From positions 1,364,001 to 1,428,000 of the forward strand of contig JADJPU010000001.1 of assembly GCA_016713115.1 (NCBI GenBank): a stretch of 64,000 nucleotides of DNA. The letters run 5' to 3'. The first letter of the stretch is position 1, and the number at the start of each line of letters is the position of its first letter. Position numbers and translations under genes: made by a program. A model generated the notes under the pieces. That model made no database searches, was not told the origin of the DNA, and saw nothing but the letters and a program-made list of their open reading frames with translations. Source of the stretch: Cellvibrionales bacterium. Lineage in GTDB: Bacteria; Pseudomonadota; Gammaproteobacteria; Pseudomonadales; UBA7239. Shown here piece after piece: positions 16,425-25,369 of this stretch.

Positions 16425-17198
16425 ATGTTTTATCGTGCTTTAGGCGGTACCGGTATGCAGGTGAGTGCGCTCGGTTTCGGTACCGTAAAACTTGGGCGCA
16501 CCGAAGGCGTAAAATATCCGCAAGCATTTACTGTGCCGGATGATAAAGAAGCGCGCGCGCTGCTGGATTTATCGCGCGATCTCGGTATCAATCTCATCGA
16601 CACCGCGCCCGCTTACGGCAATAGCGAGGAGCGTTTGGGGAAATTGCTGAAAGCGGATCGCAAACAGTGGTTGATCTGTAGCAAAGTGGGCGAAGAGTTT
16701 TCTGAGGGGCAATCCTCGTTCGATTTTTCAGCAGAACATACGCGCATGAGTGTGGAACGCAGTTTGCGGCGCTTGCAAACCGATTACATCGACATGGTAT
16801 TGGTGCATTCTGACGGCAACGATCTGGACATCATCCAAAACAGTGAAGCACTGCAAACGCTGGCGGAGTTAAAACAGCGCGGTTGGATACGCGCGTTTGG
16901 TATGTCTACCAAAACAGTGGCAGGCGGTTTATTGGCGGCTGAACAATCCGATGTGGTGATGGTCACTTATAATTTGAATGAGCAAGCGGATGTGGCTGTG
17001 CTGGATTATTGCCGCGAGCACAATAAAGGCGCGCTAATTAAAAAAGCGTTTGCCAGTGGGCATCGCTGTGATGGTGATGCAGTGACCGAAGCACTAGCAA
17101 TGATTTTTTCACACGCGGGCGCGAGTTCTGCTATCGTCGGCACCATCAATCCTGTGCATTTGCGCGATAACGTACAAAAATTACCTAAGCGCGTATGA
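16425..17198 (+). CDS. Aldo/keto reductase family protein
   Basis: The 257-residue protein is an NADPH-dependent aldo/keto reductase with the complete catalytic tetrad D59, Y64, K87 and H128 (motifs LIDTAPAYGNSEERLG and VLVHSDG). It is shorter than typical members (about 300 or more), mainly in the C-terminal loop region. It is coupled to the FAD oxidoreductase (taacATG junction), which suggests a shared pathway. The substrate is not predictable. Confidence 0.85.
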   Translation: MFYRALGGTGMQVSALGFGTVKLGRTEGVKYPQAFTVPDDKEARALLDLSRDLGINLIDTAPAYGNSEERLGKLLKADRKQWLICSKVGEEFSEGQSSFDFSAEHTRMSVERSLRRLQTDYIDMVLVHSDGNDLDIIQNSEALQTLAELKQRGWIRAFGMSTKTVAGGLLAAEQSDVVMVTYNLNEQADVAVLDYCREHNKGALIKKAFASGHRCDGDAVTEALAMIFSHAGASSAIVGTINPVHLRDNVQKLPKRV

Positions 17199-17201
17199 TT
17201 T

Positions 17202-17750
17202 TTATTTGGATGTAGCTTCATCCAAATACTGATCTTTTAATTTCCGATAATTGTTCGCGCTGTAAGTAAAAAATGATTTTTCTCTGTCGGTCAGTGCGCG
17301 CACTTGTTTGGCAGGGCTGCCGACATAGAGAAACCCACTCTCTAATTTTTTCCCAGGCGGCACGAGGCTGCCTGCACCCAGCACAACCTCATCTTTAATG
17401 ACTACGCCATCCATCACAATCGCGCCGATGCCAATCAACACACGGTTGCCGATGGTGCAGCCGTGTAGCACCACGCGATGGCCGACGGTCACATCGTCAC
17501 CCAAGGTCAGCGGAAAACCATCTGCCTCATAGGGGCCTGCATGGGTGATGTGCAGCACGGAGTTATCTTGGATGCTGCAACGCGCACCGATGCGGATGCG
17601 GTGCATGTCGCCGCGAATCACGGTGTGCGGCCAAACGGAACAATCGTCGCCCAACTGTACATCGCCGATCACGCAAGCCATGGGGTCGATGTAGACGCGT
17701 GCGCCCAGTTGCGGGGTTTGACCTTGATGTGGGCGGAGGCTGTGGCTCAT
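17202..17750 (-). CDS. Gamma-carbonic anhydrase family protein (YrdA/PaaY-like)
   Basis: The 182-residue protein is a left-handed beta-helix of hexapeptide repeats (GDVQLGDDCSVWPHTVIRGD and following). The three zinc-binding histidines are present at H67, H91 and H96, so the metal site is intact. Members of this group are trimeric and often have weak or no carbonic anhydrase activity; the role in the cell is uncertain. It is convergent with the aldo/keto reductase and divergent from yheV. Confidence 0.9.
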   Translation of the reverse strand: MSHSLRPHQGQTPQLGARVYIDPMACVIGDVQLGDDCSVWPHTVIRGDMHRIRIGARCSIQDNSVLHITHAGPYEADGFPLTLGDDVTVGHRVVLHGCTIGNRVLIGIGAIVMDGVVIKDEVVLGAGSLVPPGKKLESGFLYVGSPAKQVRALTDREKSFFTYSANNYRKLKDQYLDEATSK

Positions 17751-17817
17751 GCGGATTCCTAGGACGGGTGATGCGACTGGCTATAATAGAGCCGGATTTG
17801 ACGCGGTGGCACCCACA

Positions 17818-18069
17818 ATGACTTCAAGCGACGACCAACTATTGCCCGACACCCGCAAACGCTTTGTTGCAGGCGCCAAATGCCCGCAGTGTCAGGCGCT
17901 CGACAAAATCGTGATGTTTCGCAGGGATGGGGTTCAGCATCAGGAATGCGTCAGTTGTGGCTACCACGCAGAAATGGCGTTCGAGCAGAATTTCCGTGAG
18001 TTGGAGACAAGGGTTAATCGCACCGATGAGGACAAAACGCGTGATGTCAGCCCAATCAAATTTGTTTGA
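17818..18069 (+). CDS. yheV: YheV family putative zinc-ribbon protein
   Basis: The 83-residue protein has two CxxC pairs (C22/C25 and C44/C47) forming a zinc ribbon, and the family C terminus with VSPIKFV. The function is unknown; homologues occur widely in gammaproteobacteria. The frame opens at 17749, but the ATG at 17818 gives the normal N terminus. A TATAAT at 17782-17787 may be its -10 box, without a clear -35. Confidence 0.85.
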   Translation: MTSSDDQLLPDTRKRFVAGAKCPQCQALDKIVMFRRDGVQHQECVSCGYHAEMAFEQNFRELETRVNRTDEDKTRDVSPIKFV

Positions 18070-18133
18070 TCCTGCGTAAATTAGATGGAATGAAGATGGT
18101 GTACCGTCTCTGGTATTTTTTCCGTGGTAGATA

Positions 18134-18162
18134 TTTACCCTGCCTAGCGTGGTGTCTATAAT
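18134..18162 (+). promoter_or_regulatory. Sigma-70 promoter of the cox operon
   Basis: TTTACC (18134-18139), a 17-base spacer and a perfect TATAAT (18157-18162), 72 bases before the coxB start. No better candidate is seen in the 165-base gap after yheV. Confidence 0.65.
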
Positions 18163-18234
18163 TCGCGCGCTTTGTCACCCTTGACTGTTCATTATTTGAG
18201 CAGACCATATTCATAATAAATGGAGAATGAGAGC

Positions 18235-19376
18235 ATGCATTCCAGAACCAAAAGGCTGCTGACGCTCTTGCTAGGCCCTGTTTTATTGGCCACTGCCGCA
18301 GGCGCGTGGGCTGATCTCGCTGACCGTAGCAGAATCAATATGCCGCCAGGCGTCACCTTATTGGGTCAGGACATCTATGACCTGCACATGTTGTCCATCT
18401 GGATCTGTACAGCGATTGGTGTTGGTGTTTTTGCGGTGATGTTCTACTCCATCATTGCACACCGCAAATCGCAAGGACATCAGGCTGAACATTGGCATGA
18501 GCATTTGGGCGCTGAGTTGGCGTGGACAATTATTCCCTTTTTTATCCTGGGTTTTTTGGCTTGGCCTGCTATTCACGCGCTCCTCAAGGTCTACGATACT
18601 GATGAGCCAGAGATCAATATCGTCGTCACCGGTTATCAGTGGAAATGGAAATACGATTACCGCGGTGAAGAAGGTGTAAGCTTTTTTTCAAACTTGTCGA
18701 CACCGAAAGATGAAATTCATGGCAAAGCAGAAAAAAGCGAGTACTACCTGTTGGAAGTGGATGAGCCTATCCATATTCCAGTTAACACAAAAATTCGTTT
18801 TTTAATTACGGGTAATGATGTTATTCACTCGTGGTGGGTGCCTGAATTGGCTGTTAAAAAGGATGCAATCCCCGGCATTGTGAATGAAGCGTGGACCAAG
18901 GCAGAAAAAGTAGGCATCTTCCGCGGCCAGTGCGCCGAGTTGTGCGGTAAAGATCACGGTTTTATGCCGGTAGTGGTTGTGGTAGATACCAAAGAAGACT
19001 ATGAAAAGTGGCTGGCGAGCAAAAAAGCTGAAGCCAAAAAAGTGCGTGAGTTGATGGCGCAAACCTTTACGCTGGAACAACAAATCGAGCGCGGTCAAAA
19101 AGTGTACGACACCAATTGCGCGGCTTGCCATGGCATGAAAGGTGAAGGTGGTGTTGGTAAGCCTATTGCGGGCAGCAAAATTGCAACTGGTCCCGTGGAT
19201 GAGCATTTGAAGGCTGCAGTGAATGGCGTGCCCGGCACAGCGATGCAAGCTTTGGCGGCATCCTGAACGATCTGGATATGGCCGCAGTTGTGACATATCA
19301 GCGCAATGCTTTCGGCAACAACATGGGAGACAGTTTGCAGGCTGTCGATGTGTATAAGTTTAAGAGCAAGAAGTGA
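18235..19376 (+). CDS. coxB: Cytochrome c oxidase subunit II with cytochrome c domain, frameshifted near the 3' end
   Basis: CoxB accepts electrons from cytochrome c at its CuA centre. After a signal peptide (about 1-26) it has two membrane helices (about 50-74 and 94-116), CuA ligands H198, C233, C237, H241 and M244, and a fused cytochrome c domain with CAACH (C295, C298, H299) and Met337. As written, the frame stops at 19266 after 343 residues. Adding one T in the TTT run at 19251-19253 restores the frame to 19376 (380 residues) with a normal ending (LDMAAVVTYQRNAFGNN). The ATG at 18235 has GGAG 9 bases upstream and is preferred to 18220. Confidence 0.92.
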
Positions 19377-19389
19377 GGAGTAGACAACA

Positions 19390-20943
19390 ATGGCACACGG
19401 TCCAGCGAAAGGTTTGAGCCGGTGGTTGTTTACCACCAACCACAAAGATATCGGTACCATGTACCTGTGGTTCAGCTTTGCAATGTTTTTATTGGGTGGC
19501 GCCTTTGCGTTGGTGATCCGCGCTGAGTTATTTAAGCCGGGCCTGCAGTTGGTGGAGCCTGAGTTTTTCAACCAGATGATCACCATGCACGGTTTGGTGA
19601 TGGTGTTCGGTGCCATTATGCCTTCCTTCGTGGGCTTGGCGAACTGGATGATCCCAATGATGATCGGTGCGCCCGATATGGCGTTGCCTAGAATGAATAA
19701 CTTTTCATTCTGGTTGTTGCCGTTCGCGTTTTTGACGCTGGCATCTACTTTGTTTATGCAGGGTGGTGCGCCCAACTTTGGTTGGACTTTCTATGCGCCG
19801 TTGTCGACCACCTATGCGCCGCCATCAGTCACTTTCTTTATCTTTGCTGTGCACATTATGGGTGCGTCTTCCATTATGGGTTCAGTCAATATCGTTGCCA
19901 CAGTGCTTAACATGCGCGCACCAGGCATGACGCTGATGAAAATGCCGATGTTCTGTTGGACTTGGTTGATCACTGCATTTTTGTTGATCGCGGTAATGCC
20001 TGTATTGGCAGGCGCAGTCACCATGATGTTGATGGATATTCACTTTGGCACTTCGTTCTTTAGTGCTGCTGGTGGTGGTGATCCTGTGTTGTTCCAGCAT
20101 GTGTTCTGGTTCTTCGGCCATCCTGAGGTTTACATCATCATCCTGCCGGCATTTGGCGTGGTATCGCAAATTATTCCTACTTTTGCGCGCAAACCTTTGT
20201 TCGGTTACAGCTCCATGGTGTATGCCACTGCCGCCATTGCTTTCTTGTCTTTCATCGTCTGGGCTCACCACATGTTCGTGGTTGGTATTCCATTGGCTGG
20301 TGAAATGTACTTCATGATCGCTACTATGCTGATTGCAGTGCCAACGGGCGTAAAAGTGTTCAACTGGGTAGCCACTATGTTCCGTGGTTCTATCAGTTTT
20401 GAAACGCCGATGCTGTTTTGTATTGCGTTTCTGATTCTGTTTACTGTGGGCGGCTTCTCAGGATTGATGTTGTCATTGGCGCCGGTTGATTTCCAATACC
20501 ACGACAGTTATTTCGTTGTTGCTCACTTCCACTATGTCATGGTGGCGGGTGCGCTGTTTTCTATGTCCGCTGCGGTTTACTACTGGCTGCCTAAATGGTC
20601 GGGTCGTATGTATTCCGAAACGATGGGTAAAACGCATTTCTGGATTTCGTTTATCGGTTTCAACCTGACCTTCTTCCCGCAACATTTTGTTGGCTTGGCT
20701 GGTATGCCGCGCCGTATTCCTGACTACAACCTCATCTTTGCCGATTGGAACATGGTGTCGTCTATTGGTGCGATGATTTACGGCGCATCTCAAGTGCTGT
20801 TCTTGTTCAATGTTGTACGCACAATTGTTGCAGGCAAGCCAACAACAGAAGCAAAAACATGGGATGGTGCACAAGGTTTGGAGTGGACGGTTCCTTCGCC
20901 GGCGCCGTATCACACCTTTAGTGTGCCGCCTGAGTTTAAATAA
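19390..20943 (+). CDS. coxA: Cytochrome c oxidase subunit I (aa3 type)
   Basis: CoxA holds heme a and the heme a3-CuB centre where O2 is reduced, and pumps protons. The 517-residue protein has about 12 membrane helices, the HPEVY motif at 244-248 (CuB ligand, cross-linked Tyr and D-channel Glu) and the CuB pair H293-H294, followed by the heme-ligand segment HFHYVMVAG. This is an A-family enzyme. A GAGGAG ribosome site precedes the ATG. It lies 13 bases after the repaired coxB frame. Confidence 0.98.
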   Translation: MAHGPAKGLSRWLFTTNHKDIGTMYLWFSFAMFLLGGAFALVIRAELFKPGLQLVEPEFFNQMITMHGLVMVFGAIMPSFVGLANWMIPMMIGAPDMALPRMNNFSFWLLPFAFLTLASTLFMQGGAPNFGWTFYAPLSTTYAPPSVTFFIFAVHIMGASSIMGSVNIVATVLNMRAPGMTLMKMPMFCWTWLITAFLLIAVMPVLAGAVTMMLMDIHFGTSFFSAAGGGDPVLFQHVFWFFGHPEVYIIILPAFGVVSQIIPTFARKPLFGYSSMVYATAAIAFLSFIVWAHHMFVVGIPLAGEMYFMIATMLIAVPTGVKVFNWVATMFRGSISFETPMLFCIAFLILFTVGGFSGLMLSLAPVDFQYHDSYFVVAHFHYVMVAGALFSMSAAVYYWLPKWSGRMYSETMGKTHFWISFIGFNLTFFPQHFVGLAGMPRRIPDYNLIFADWNMVSSIGAMIYGASQVLFLFNVVRTIVAGKPTTEAKTWDGAQGLEWTVPSPAPYHTFSVPPEFK

Positions 20944-20966
20944 ACCGTAGAACGCGAACAGGATAA

Positions 20967-21542
20967 ATGGGGCAAATTGACAAGAAAGGCGACAAATACA
21001 TTGTCGCCAAGTTGTTCGTCGGCGCAGTAGGTATGTTTGCGTTCGCCCTGTTTGTCTTGCCGCCGTTTTATAACCTGCTGTGTAGTTGGTTGGATATTAA
21101 TTCTCCACGCTTGAATGCAAAGCAGCCCTACATTGCAGAAGAAGTAAAAGTAGATAAGTCTCGTTTGGTGAAAGTGCAATTTGTCACGATCAACAACGCG
21201 GGCATGCCTTGGGAATTTCAGCCTAAGGTGGTATCGGTAGATGTGCATCCGGGGGAGGCGACGCGTGCGGTATTTTATGCGCGTAATACCACGGATCGTA
21301 AAATGACTGCGCAGGCAGTGCCCAGTATTGTGCCTGAGCGTGCGGTTGAGTTTTTTCATAAAACTGAGTGTTTTTGTTTTACGCAACAAGCGCTGGAAGC
21401 AGGTAAAGATATAGAAATGCCTGTCGTATTTATTGTTGATCAGGCACTGCCAGCGGCGATACACACGATAACATTGAGTTACACGCTATTTGATGTCACG
21501 GCGACAATGGCGCAGACAGCGGAAGCAGCAAAAGCAAATTAG
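20967..21542 (+). CDS. ctaG: Cytochrome c oxidase copper assembly protein CtaG (Cox11)
   Basis: CtaG delivers copper to the CuB site of CoxA. The 191-residue protein has one N-terminal membrane helix (about 12-34) and a periplasmic domain with the copper-binding CFCF motif (C135, C137) and the conserved FYNLLC segment with C39. It sits between coxA and coxC, the usual place in proteobacterial cox operons. An AGGA ribosome site precedes the ATG. Confidence 0.96.
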   Translation: MGQIDKKGDKYIVAKLFVGAVGMFAFALFVLPPFYNLLCSWLDINSPRLNAKQPYIAEEVKVDKSRLVKVQFVTINNAGMPWEFQPKVVSVDVHPGEATRAVFYARNTTDRKMTAQAVPSIVPERAVEFFHKTECFCFTQQALEAGKDIEMPVVFIVDQALPAAIHTITLSYTLFDVTATMAQTAEAAKAN

Positions 21543-21615
21543 TTTTGGAAGAAAAGTGGGTGATGAGCTTTTGGCAAAACCCGTGAAAATAATGAAGTCA
21601 TAGCTGGAGAACATT

Positions 21616-22569
21616 ATGGCAAGTGAACACGGTCAGCAGACCTACTATGTTCCAGAACAGAGCAAATACCCACTGTTTGCATCGGTGGGCATCGGCATGA
21701 TGCTGGTGGGCGTCTCAACTTGGCTGAACGATATTCGCGCGGCCAAAGAAGGTAGCCCAACACTGTTGATATTGGGTGCATTGGTTCTCTGCGCAGTTCT
21801 GTTTCGTTGGTTTGGTGCAGCAATCAAAGAGAACATTCAAGGGTTGAACAGTCCCCAGTTGAAACGCTCTTACCGCATCGGCATGCAGTGGTTTATTTTT
21901 TCTGAGGTGATGTTCTTCGCTACATTTTTTGGTGGCTTGTTCTATGTGCGCGCGTTAGTTGGCCCGTGGTTGTCGGGTGAAGGTGTAGGCGCTTTTACCA
22001 ACGAGTTGTTGTGGAAAGGGTTTACTTATAGTTGGCCTCTGTTGGAAACGCCGCAACAAGCAATTGGTGGTGTTGCTAACCAGGTTGTTGCAAATACGGG
22101 CACTTTCATTGGTGCACATAAAAGCATGTCATGGCCGGGCGTGGCCGAAGCGGCACATTGGTTGCCACTGTGGAACACGCTTTTTCTGGTGACTTCTTCG
22201 GTTACTTGTGAGTTGGCGCATCACGCATTAAAAGCGGAAAAACGCGGCGCGTTTAAATTATGGCTGTTTGTCACCTTGGTATTGGCCTTTGCTTTTGTGT
22301 ATTTACAAGCGGTTGAATATCACGAAGCGTATACCGAATACGGTTTGACACTGAAGACTGGTATTTATGGCACTACCTTTTTCATGTTGACCGGCTTCCA
22401 CGGCTTCCATGTGTGCTTGGGTGCTTTCATGTTGTTGGTCATGTTCTTGCGCGCGTTGAAAGGCCACTTTAATAAAGACGACCATTTTGGTTTTGAGGCG
22501 GCCAGTTGGTATTGGCACTTTGTGGATGTGGTTTGGTTGTTCTTAGTCGCTGTGGTTTATGTATTCTGA
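21616..22569 (+). CDS. coxC: Cytochrome c oxidase subunit III
   Basis: CoxC is a membrane subunit without redox centres that stabilises the oxidase. The 317-residue protein has seven hydrophobic helices and the family segments FSEVMFFATFFGGLFY and ASWYWHFVDVVWLFLV. It is longer than the usual 260-300 residues because of an insertion at about 120-175. A GGAG ribosome site precedes the ATG and a strong terminator follows, ending the structural operon. Confidence 0.97.
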   Translation: MASEHGQQTYYVPEQSKYPLFASVGIGMMLVGVSTWLNDIRAAKEGSPTLLILGALVLCAVLFRWFGAAIKENIQGLNSPQLKRSYRIGMQWFIFSEVMFFATFFGGLFYVRALVGPWLSGEGVGAFTNELLWKGFTYSWPLLETPQQAIGGVANQVVANTGTFIGAHKSMSWPGVAEAAHWLPLWNTLFLVTSSVTCELAHHALKAEKRGAFKLWLFVTLVLAFAFVYLQAVEYHEAYTEYGLTLKTGIYGTTFFMLTGFHGFHVCLGAFMLLVMFLRALKGHFNKDDHFGFEAASWYWHFVDVVWLFLVAVVYVF

Positions 22570-22590
22570 GGAATACGCCCGGTCAAGGAA

Positions 22591-22616
22591 AAGGCCCGCT
22601 TAGCGGGCCTTTTTTA
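22591..22616 (+). terminator. Intrinsic terminator after coxC
   Basis: Perfect 9-bp stem AAGGCCCGC / GCGGGCCTT with a TTA loop, followed by a T run. It lies 21 bases after the coxC stop. Confidence 0.92.
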
Positions 22617-22638
22617 TGCGGGATGAGATATTGGATAT

Positions 22639-22896
22639 TTATTTTTGCGTTGGTTGCTGAAGAATGGCGGGGTTGTTCCAAGGCGCATTTGAGCGCAGCT
22701 TGCCGCTGTAGAATCCGTAAATCATCGTCGAGAGCAGTGCGGTGGCCAGTGTGACGCGCACTATTAAGCTGTGAAATGTGCGTTTTGATTTTGGGCTGCC
22801 GTTATCTTTGAACAGTACATACAGGCTTTGTGAGAGGCTGAGCACCATGAGTAACAAAAGAACCAGTATGAGTATCTGTAGTTGTTGTGTGGACAT
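22639..22896 (-). CDS. Twin transmembrane protein (DUF2909 family)
   Basis: The 85-residue protein has two hydrophobic helices (about 8-28 and 45-63) joined by a short basic loop, the pattern of DUF2909. A GAGG ribosome site lies 6 bases before the ATG. Homologues occur in cox clusters of related bacteria on the opposite strand, as here, so a link to oxidase assembly is likely but unproven. Confidence 0.8.
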   Translation of the reverse strand: MSTQQLQILILVLLLLMVLSLSQSLYVLFKDNGSPKSKRTFHSLIVRVTLATALLSTMIYGFYSGKLRSNAPWNNPAILQQPTQK

Positions 22897-22967
22897 ATTT
22901 GCCTCGTGCAGGAATGACGCCTTTCGCGCCTATTATAGCGCTCGTAATGACAGTGTTTGTGGTGAGT

Positions 22968-23702
22968 ATGGCTCGCAAGTTTATCTTTGATTGGCGCATA
23001 ACTGCGCTGGTTTTGTTGTTGCTGCCGCTGATGGTTGGTTTGGGCTTTTGGCAGCTGTATCGCGCGGAGCACAATAAGTTTTTGTTGTCGCAAGCGGAGC
23101 AGAAAAGATTAGAACTGCCGATTCCTTTCGCAGAATTATTGCAAAAGATGGTTGGAGTTGCGGATCAAAAACAAATTGCCGTATGGCATTTGCAGCCAGT
23201 GATGTTACGAGGTCGTTGGTTGCAGAAAGTGTTTTTATTGGAAAATCAGATTTATCAAGAGCGCAATGGCTATTATGTATTTGGCGTGATGCAACTTGAT
23301 GGCGATGCCGGTTCGGTGTTGGTAAATCGTGGTTGGATCCCAGCTCCTGCTTTACGCAGCGAGTTGCCTAGCGTGCCGGCAGTTGCTGGAGGTGAAGAAA
23401 TGGGTGAAATCTATGTATCTCCATTGCTGACAGAAGATAAACCCTTGTTTGCTGAACAGGGCTGGCCGAAACGCATAGGCAGAATGAGTGTGCCTGGCGC
23501 GGAAAAAGAGTTGCAAGCGAAGCTGTTACCTATAGTGGTGCGATTGAGAGAAGGCTCTCCTTCGGCATTGGCGGCACAGTGGCCCATCGTGAATATCCAG
23601 CCTGAAAAAAATACTGCGTATGCAGTGCAGTGGTTTGCTATGGCGTTTGCATTGTTGGTTTGTTACGGTTTTTATTCTTACAGAACAGAATCTATTAAAT
23701 AG
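22968..23702 (+). CDS. SURF1 family cytochrome oxidase biogenesis protein
   Basis: SURF1 helps insert heme a into CoxA. The 244-residue protein has an N-terminal helix with GLGFWQLYRAEHNK, a periplasmic domain with VLVNRGWIPAP, and a C-terminal helix with YAVQWFAMAFALLVCYGFY, the standard two-helix topology. The frame is open from 22887, but the Met at 22968 fits the family start; Met at 22947 is the alternative. A TATTAT at 22931-22936 may be the -10. This starts the assembly part of the cluster. Confidence 0.92.
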   Translation: MARKFIFDWRITALVLLLLPLMVGLGFWQLYRAEHNKFLLSQAEQKRLELPIPFAELLQKMVGVADQKQIAVWHLQPVMLRGRWLQKVFLLENQIYQERNGYYVFGVMQLDGDAGSVLVNRGWIPAPALRSELPSVPAVAGGEEMGEIYVSPLLTEDKPLFAEQGWPKRIGRMSVPGAEKELQAKLLPIVVRLREGSPSALAAQWPIVNIQPEKNTAYAVQWFAMAFALLVCYGFYSYRTESIK

Positions 23703-23715
23703 TGAGTAATGTTTC

Positions 23716-24333
23716 ATGACTGAGCATGCAAATATAAGTGCGAACCAAAAACCATACATGTTATTGGTGTTAGTGTTGATTCCAATTGTGGTTGTTTTAG
23801 CTGCTTCCTTTGTTTTTTATACAGGTATAGGAATGCCAAAAGATACACGCAACAAAGGCGTGTTGATTACTCCTCCTCAACAAATCAACGATATTCTTCC
23901 ACTTGATATGGATGGTAAACCTTTTGTATTTGAGAGAAAGAAAGAAGAGTCTAGATGGACATTCTTAACGGCACACAGCGCGACATGCAATGATGAATGT
24001 AAACAGCTTTTTTGGATGAAGCGCCAAACGCGCATCGCTTTGGGGCAATATCAAGAAAAAGTGCGCCGTGTGTGGTTGGTGACAGAAGGAAAGCTGGATG
24101 GAGAAACCGAGCAGTGGCTGCAGAAGGAGCATGCTGATGTTGTTGTGCTTCAGGGTGATGACGCTAAATGGCAGCAATTGTTGAGTCAGTCCAATTATCG
24201 TGTGGCTGATGAAAGCCAAACCAACTTTTTCTTAGTGGATCCAGATGGATTTGTGATGATGTACTACAGCACGCAGAATACTTACAAAGACATCATGGCC
24301 GATATGAAATTTCTAATTAAGGATGTGGATTGA
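23716..24333 (+). CDS. Sco-like thioredoxin-fold membrane protein without the copper histidine
   Basis: The 205-residue protein has one N-terminal helix (about 14-36) and a periplasmic domain. A CxxxC pair (C91, C95) sits where Sco proteins bind copper, but the later Sco histidine is replaced (SQTNFFLVDPDG aligns with the HSGNIAVINPRG stretch of the true SenC at 26261-26920). It probably has a redox rather than a copper-carrying role. It lies between SURF1 and ctaA with short gaps, so a part in oxidase assembly is likely. Confidence 0.7.
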   Translation: MTEHANISANQKPYMLLVLVLIPIVVVLAASFVFYTGIGMPKDTRNKGVLITPPQQINDILPLDMDGKPFVFERKKEESRWTFLTAHSATCNDECKQLFWMKRQTRIALGQYQEKVRRVWLVTEGKLDGETEQWLQKEHADVVVLQGDDAKWQQLLSQSNYRVADESQTNFFLVDPDGFVMMYYSTQNTYKDIMADMKFLIKDVD

Positions 24334-25368
24334 GTGATGCGTCGTTCTTTGGGGTTTTATCTAGCGAGTTTTGCATTTTGTGTGGCTGTGGTTGTGATTG
24401 TACTTGGTGCGTACACTCGCTTGGTGCACGCCGGTTTAGGATGCCCCGACTGGCCGACATGCTACGGTCATTATTGGGTGCCCAATACGCCGGAAGAAAT
24501 TCATACAGCGAACCAAAACTTTTCAAATACGCCTGTGGAAGCAGATAAAACTTGGCCGGAGCAAATCCACCGCATTTTTGCTTCCAGTTTGGGTTTGTTG
24601 ATTATCAGTTTGCTGGTAGTGGTGTTTAAGAATCGCAAAGCGGGCAATCAACCACTCAAACTGACGGCATTTACTTTGGGCTTTATTATTCTGCAGGGGC
24701 TGTTCGGTATGTGGACGGTCACGCTGCTGCTGTGGCCGCAAGTGGTGACCGCGCATTTGTTGGGCGGTTTCACCACACTATCGCTATTGTGGTTGTTGGT
24801 GCAGCGCTTAGGCGGCTTTGTGTGGAAATTACCAAAGGCGGCGCGGCAAAAAGTGGCGCGTTTGCGCGGCTTGGCGGCAGTGAGTTTATTGGTTGTGATT
24901 CTGCAAATTGCACTGGGCGGATGGACAACATCTAATTACGCCGCTTTGGCATGCCCTGATCTGCCAACTTGTCATGGTGAGTGGTTGCCAGAAATGGATT
25001 TTTCTGCGGGATTTAATGTATTGCAGCATATTGGTCCTAATTATTTGGGCGGCCAGTTGGATAACACTGCGCGTACTGCAATTCATTTTGCGCATCGTGT
25101 GGGTGCAATGTTGGTTACTGTATTGCTGTTGTCGGTGGTTGCGTTGTTGTGGCGAACGGGGGTTGCAGAAAGTCGCAGAATGGCTGCTGTTGTTTTGTCG
25201 GTTTTGTTGATGCAGTTGGCGCTGGGGATTGGCAATGTGTGGTTTGGTTTGCCTTTGATGGTGGCTGTTTCACATAATGCGGTAGGCGCATTGTTGTTAT
25301 TGGTGATGGTGACCTTGAATCATCGTTTGTTGACTGTGCAATGCCGTACATCGGCTGAAGAAAAATAA
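24334..25368 (+). CDS. ctaA: Heme A synthase (CtaA/Cox15)
   Basis: CtaA oxidises the C8 methyl group of heme O to the formyl group of heme A. The 344-residue protein has eight membrane helices and the conserved pattern GAYTRLVHAGLGCPDWPTCYG, repeated in the second half as TSNYAALACPDLPTC, plus histidines in helices (QIHRIFAS and HFAHRVGA). The start may be GTG 24334 or ATG 24337; AAGGA lies 10 bases before the GTG. It directly follows the Sco-like gene. Confidence 0.95.
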   Translation: MMRRSLGFYLASFAFCVAVVVIVLGAYTRLVHAGLGCPDWPTCYGHYWVPNTPEEIHTANQNFSNTPVEADKTWPEQIHRIFASSLGLLIISLLVVVFKNRKAGNQPLKLTAFTLGFIILQGLFGMWTVTLLLWPQVVTAHLLGGFTTLSLLWLLVQRLGGFVWKLPKAARQKVARLRGLAAVSLLVVILQIALGGWTTSNYAALACPDLPTCHGEWLPEMDFSAGFNVLQHIGPNYLGGQLDNTARTAIHFAHRVGAMLVTVLLLSVVALLWRTGVAESRRMAAVVLSVLLMQLALGIGNVWFGLPLMVAVSHNAVGALLLLVMVTLNHRLLTVQCRTSAEEK

Positions 25369-25369
25369 C

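Noticed and set aside
19241..19266. Programmed frameshift in coxB
   Set aside because: There is no slippery heptamer and no downstream structure seen, and a second gene has the same defect; an assembly error is simpler.
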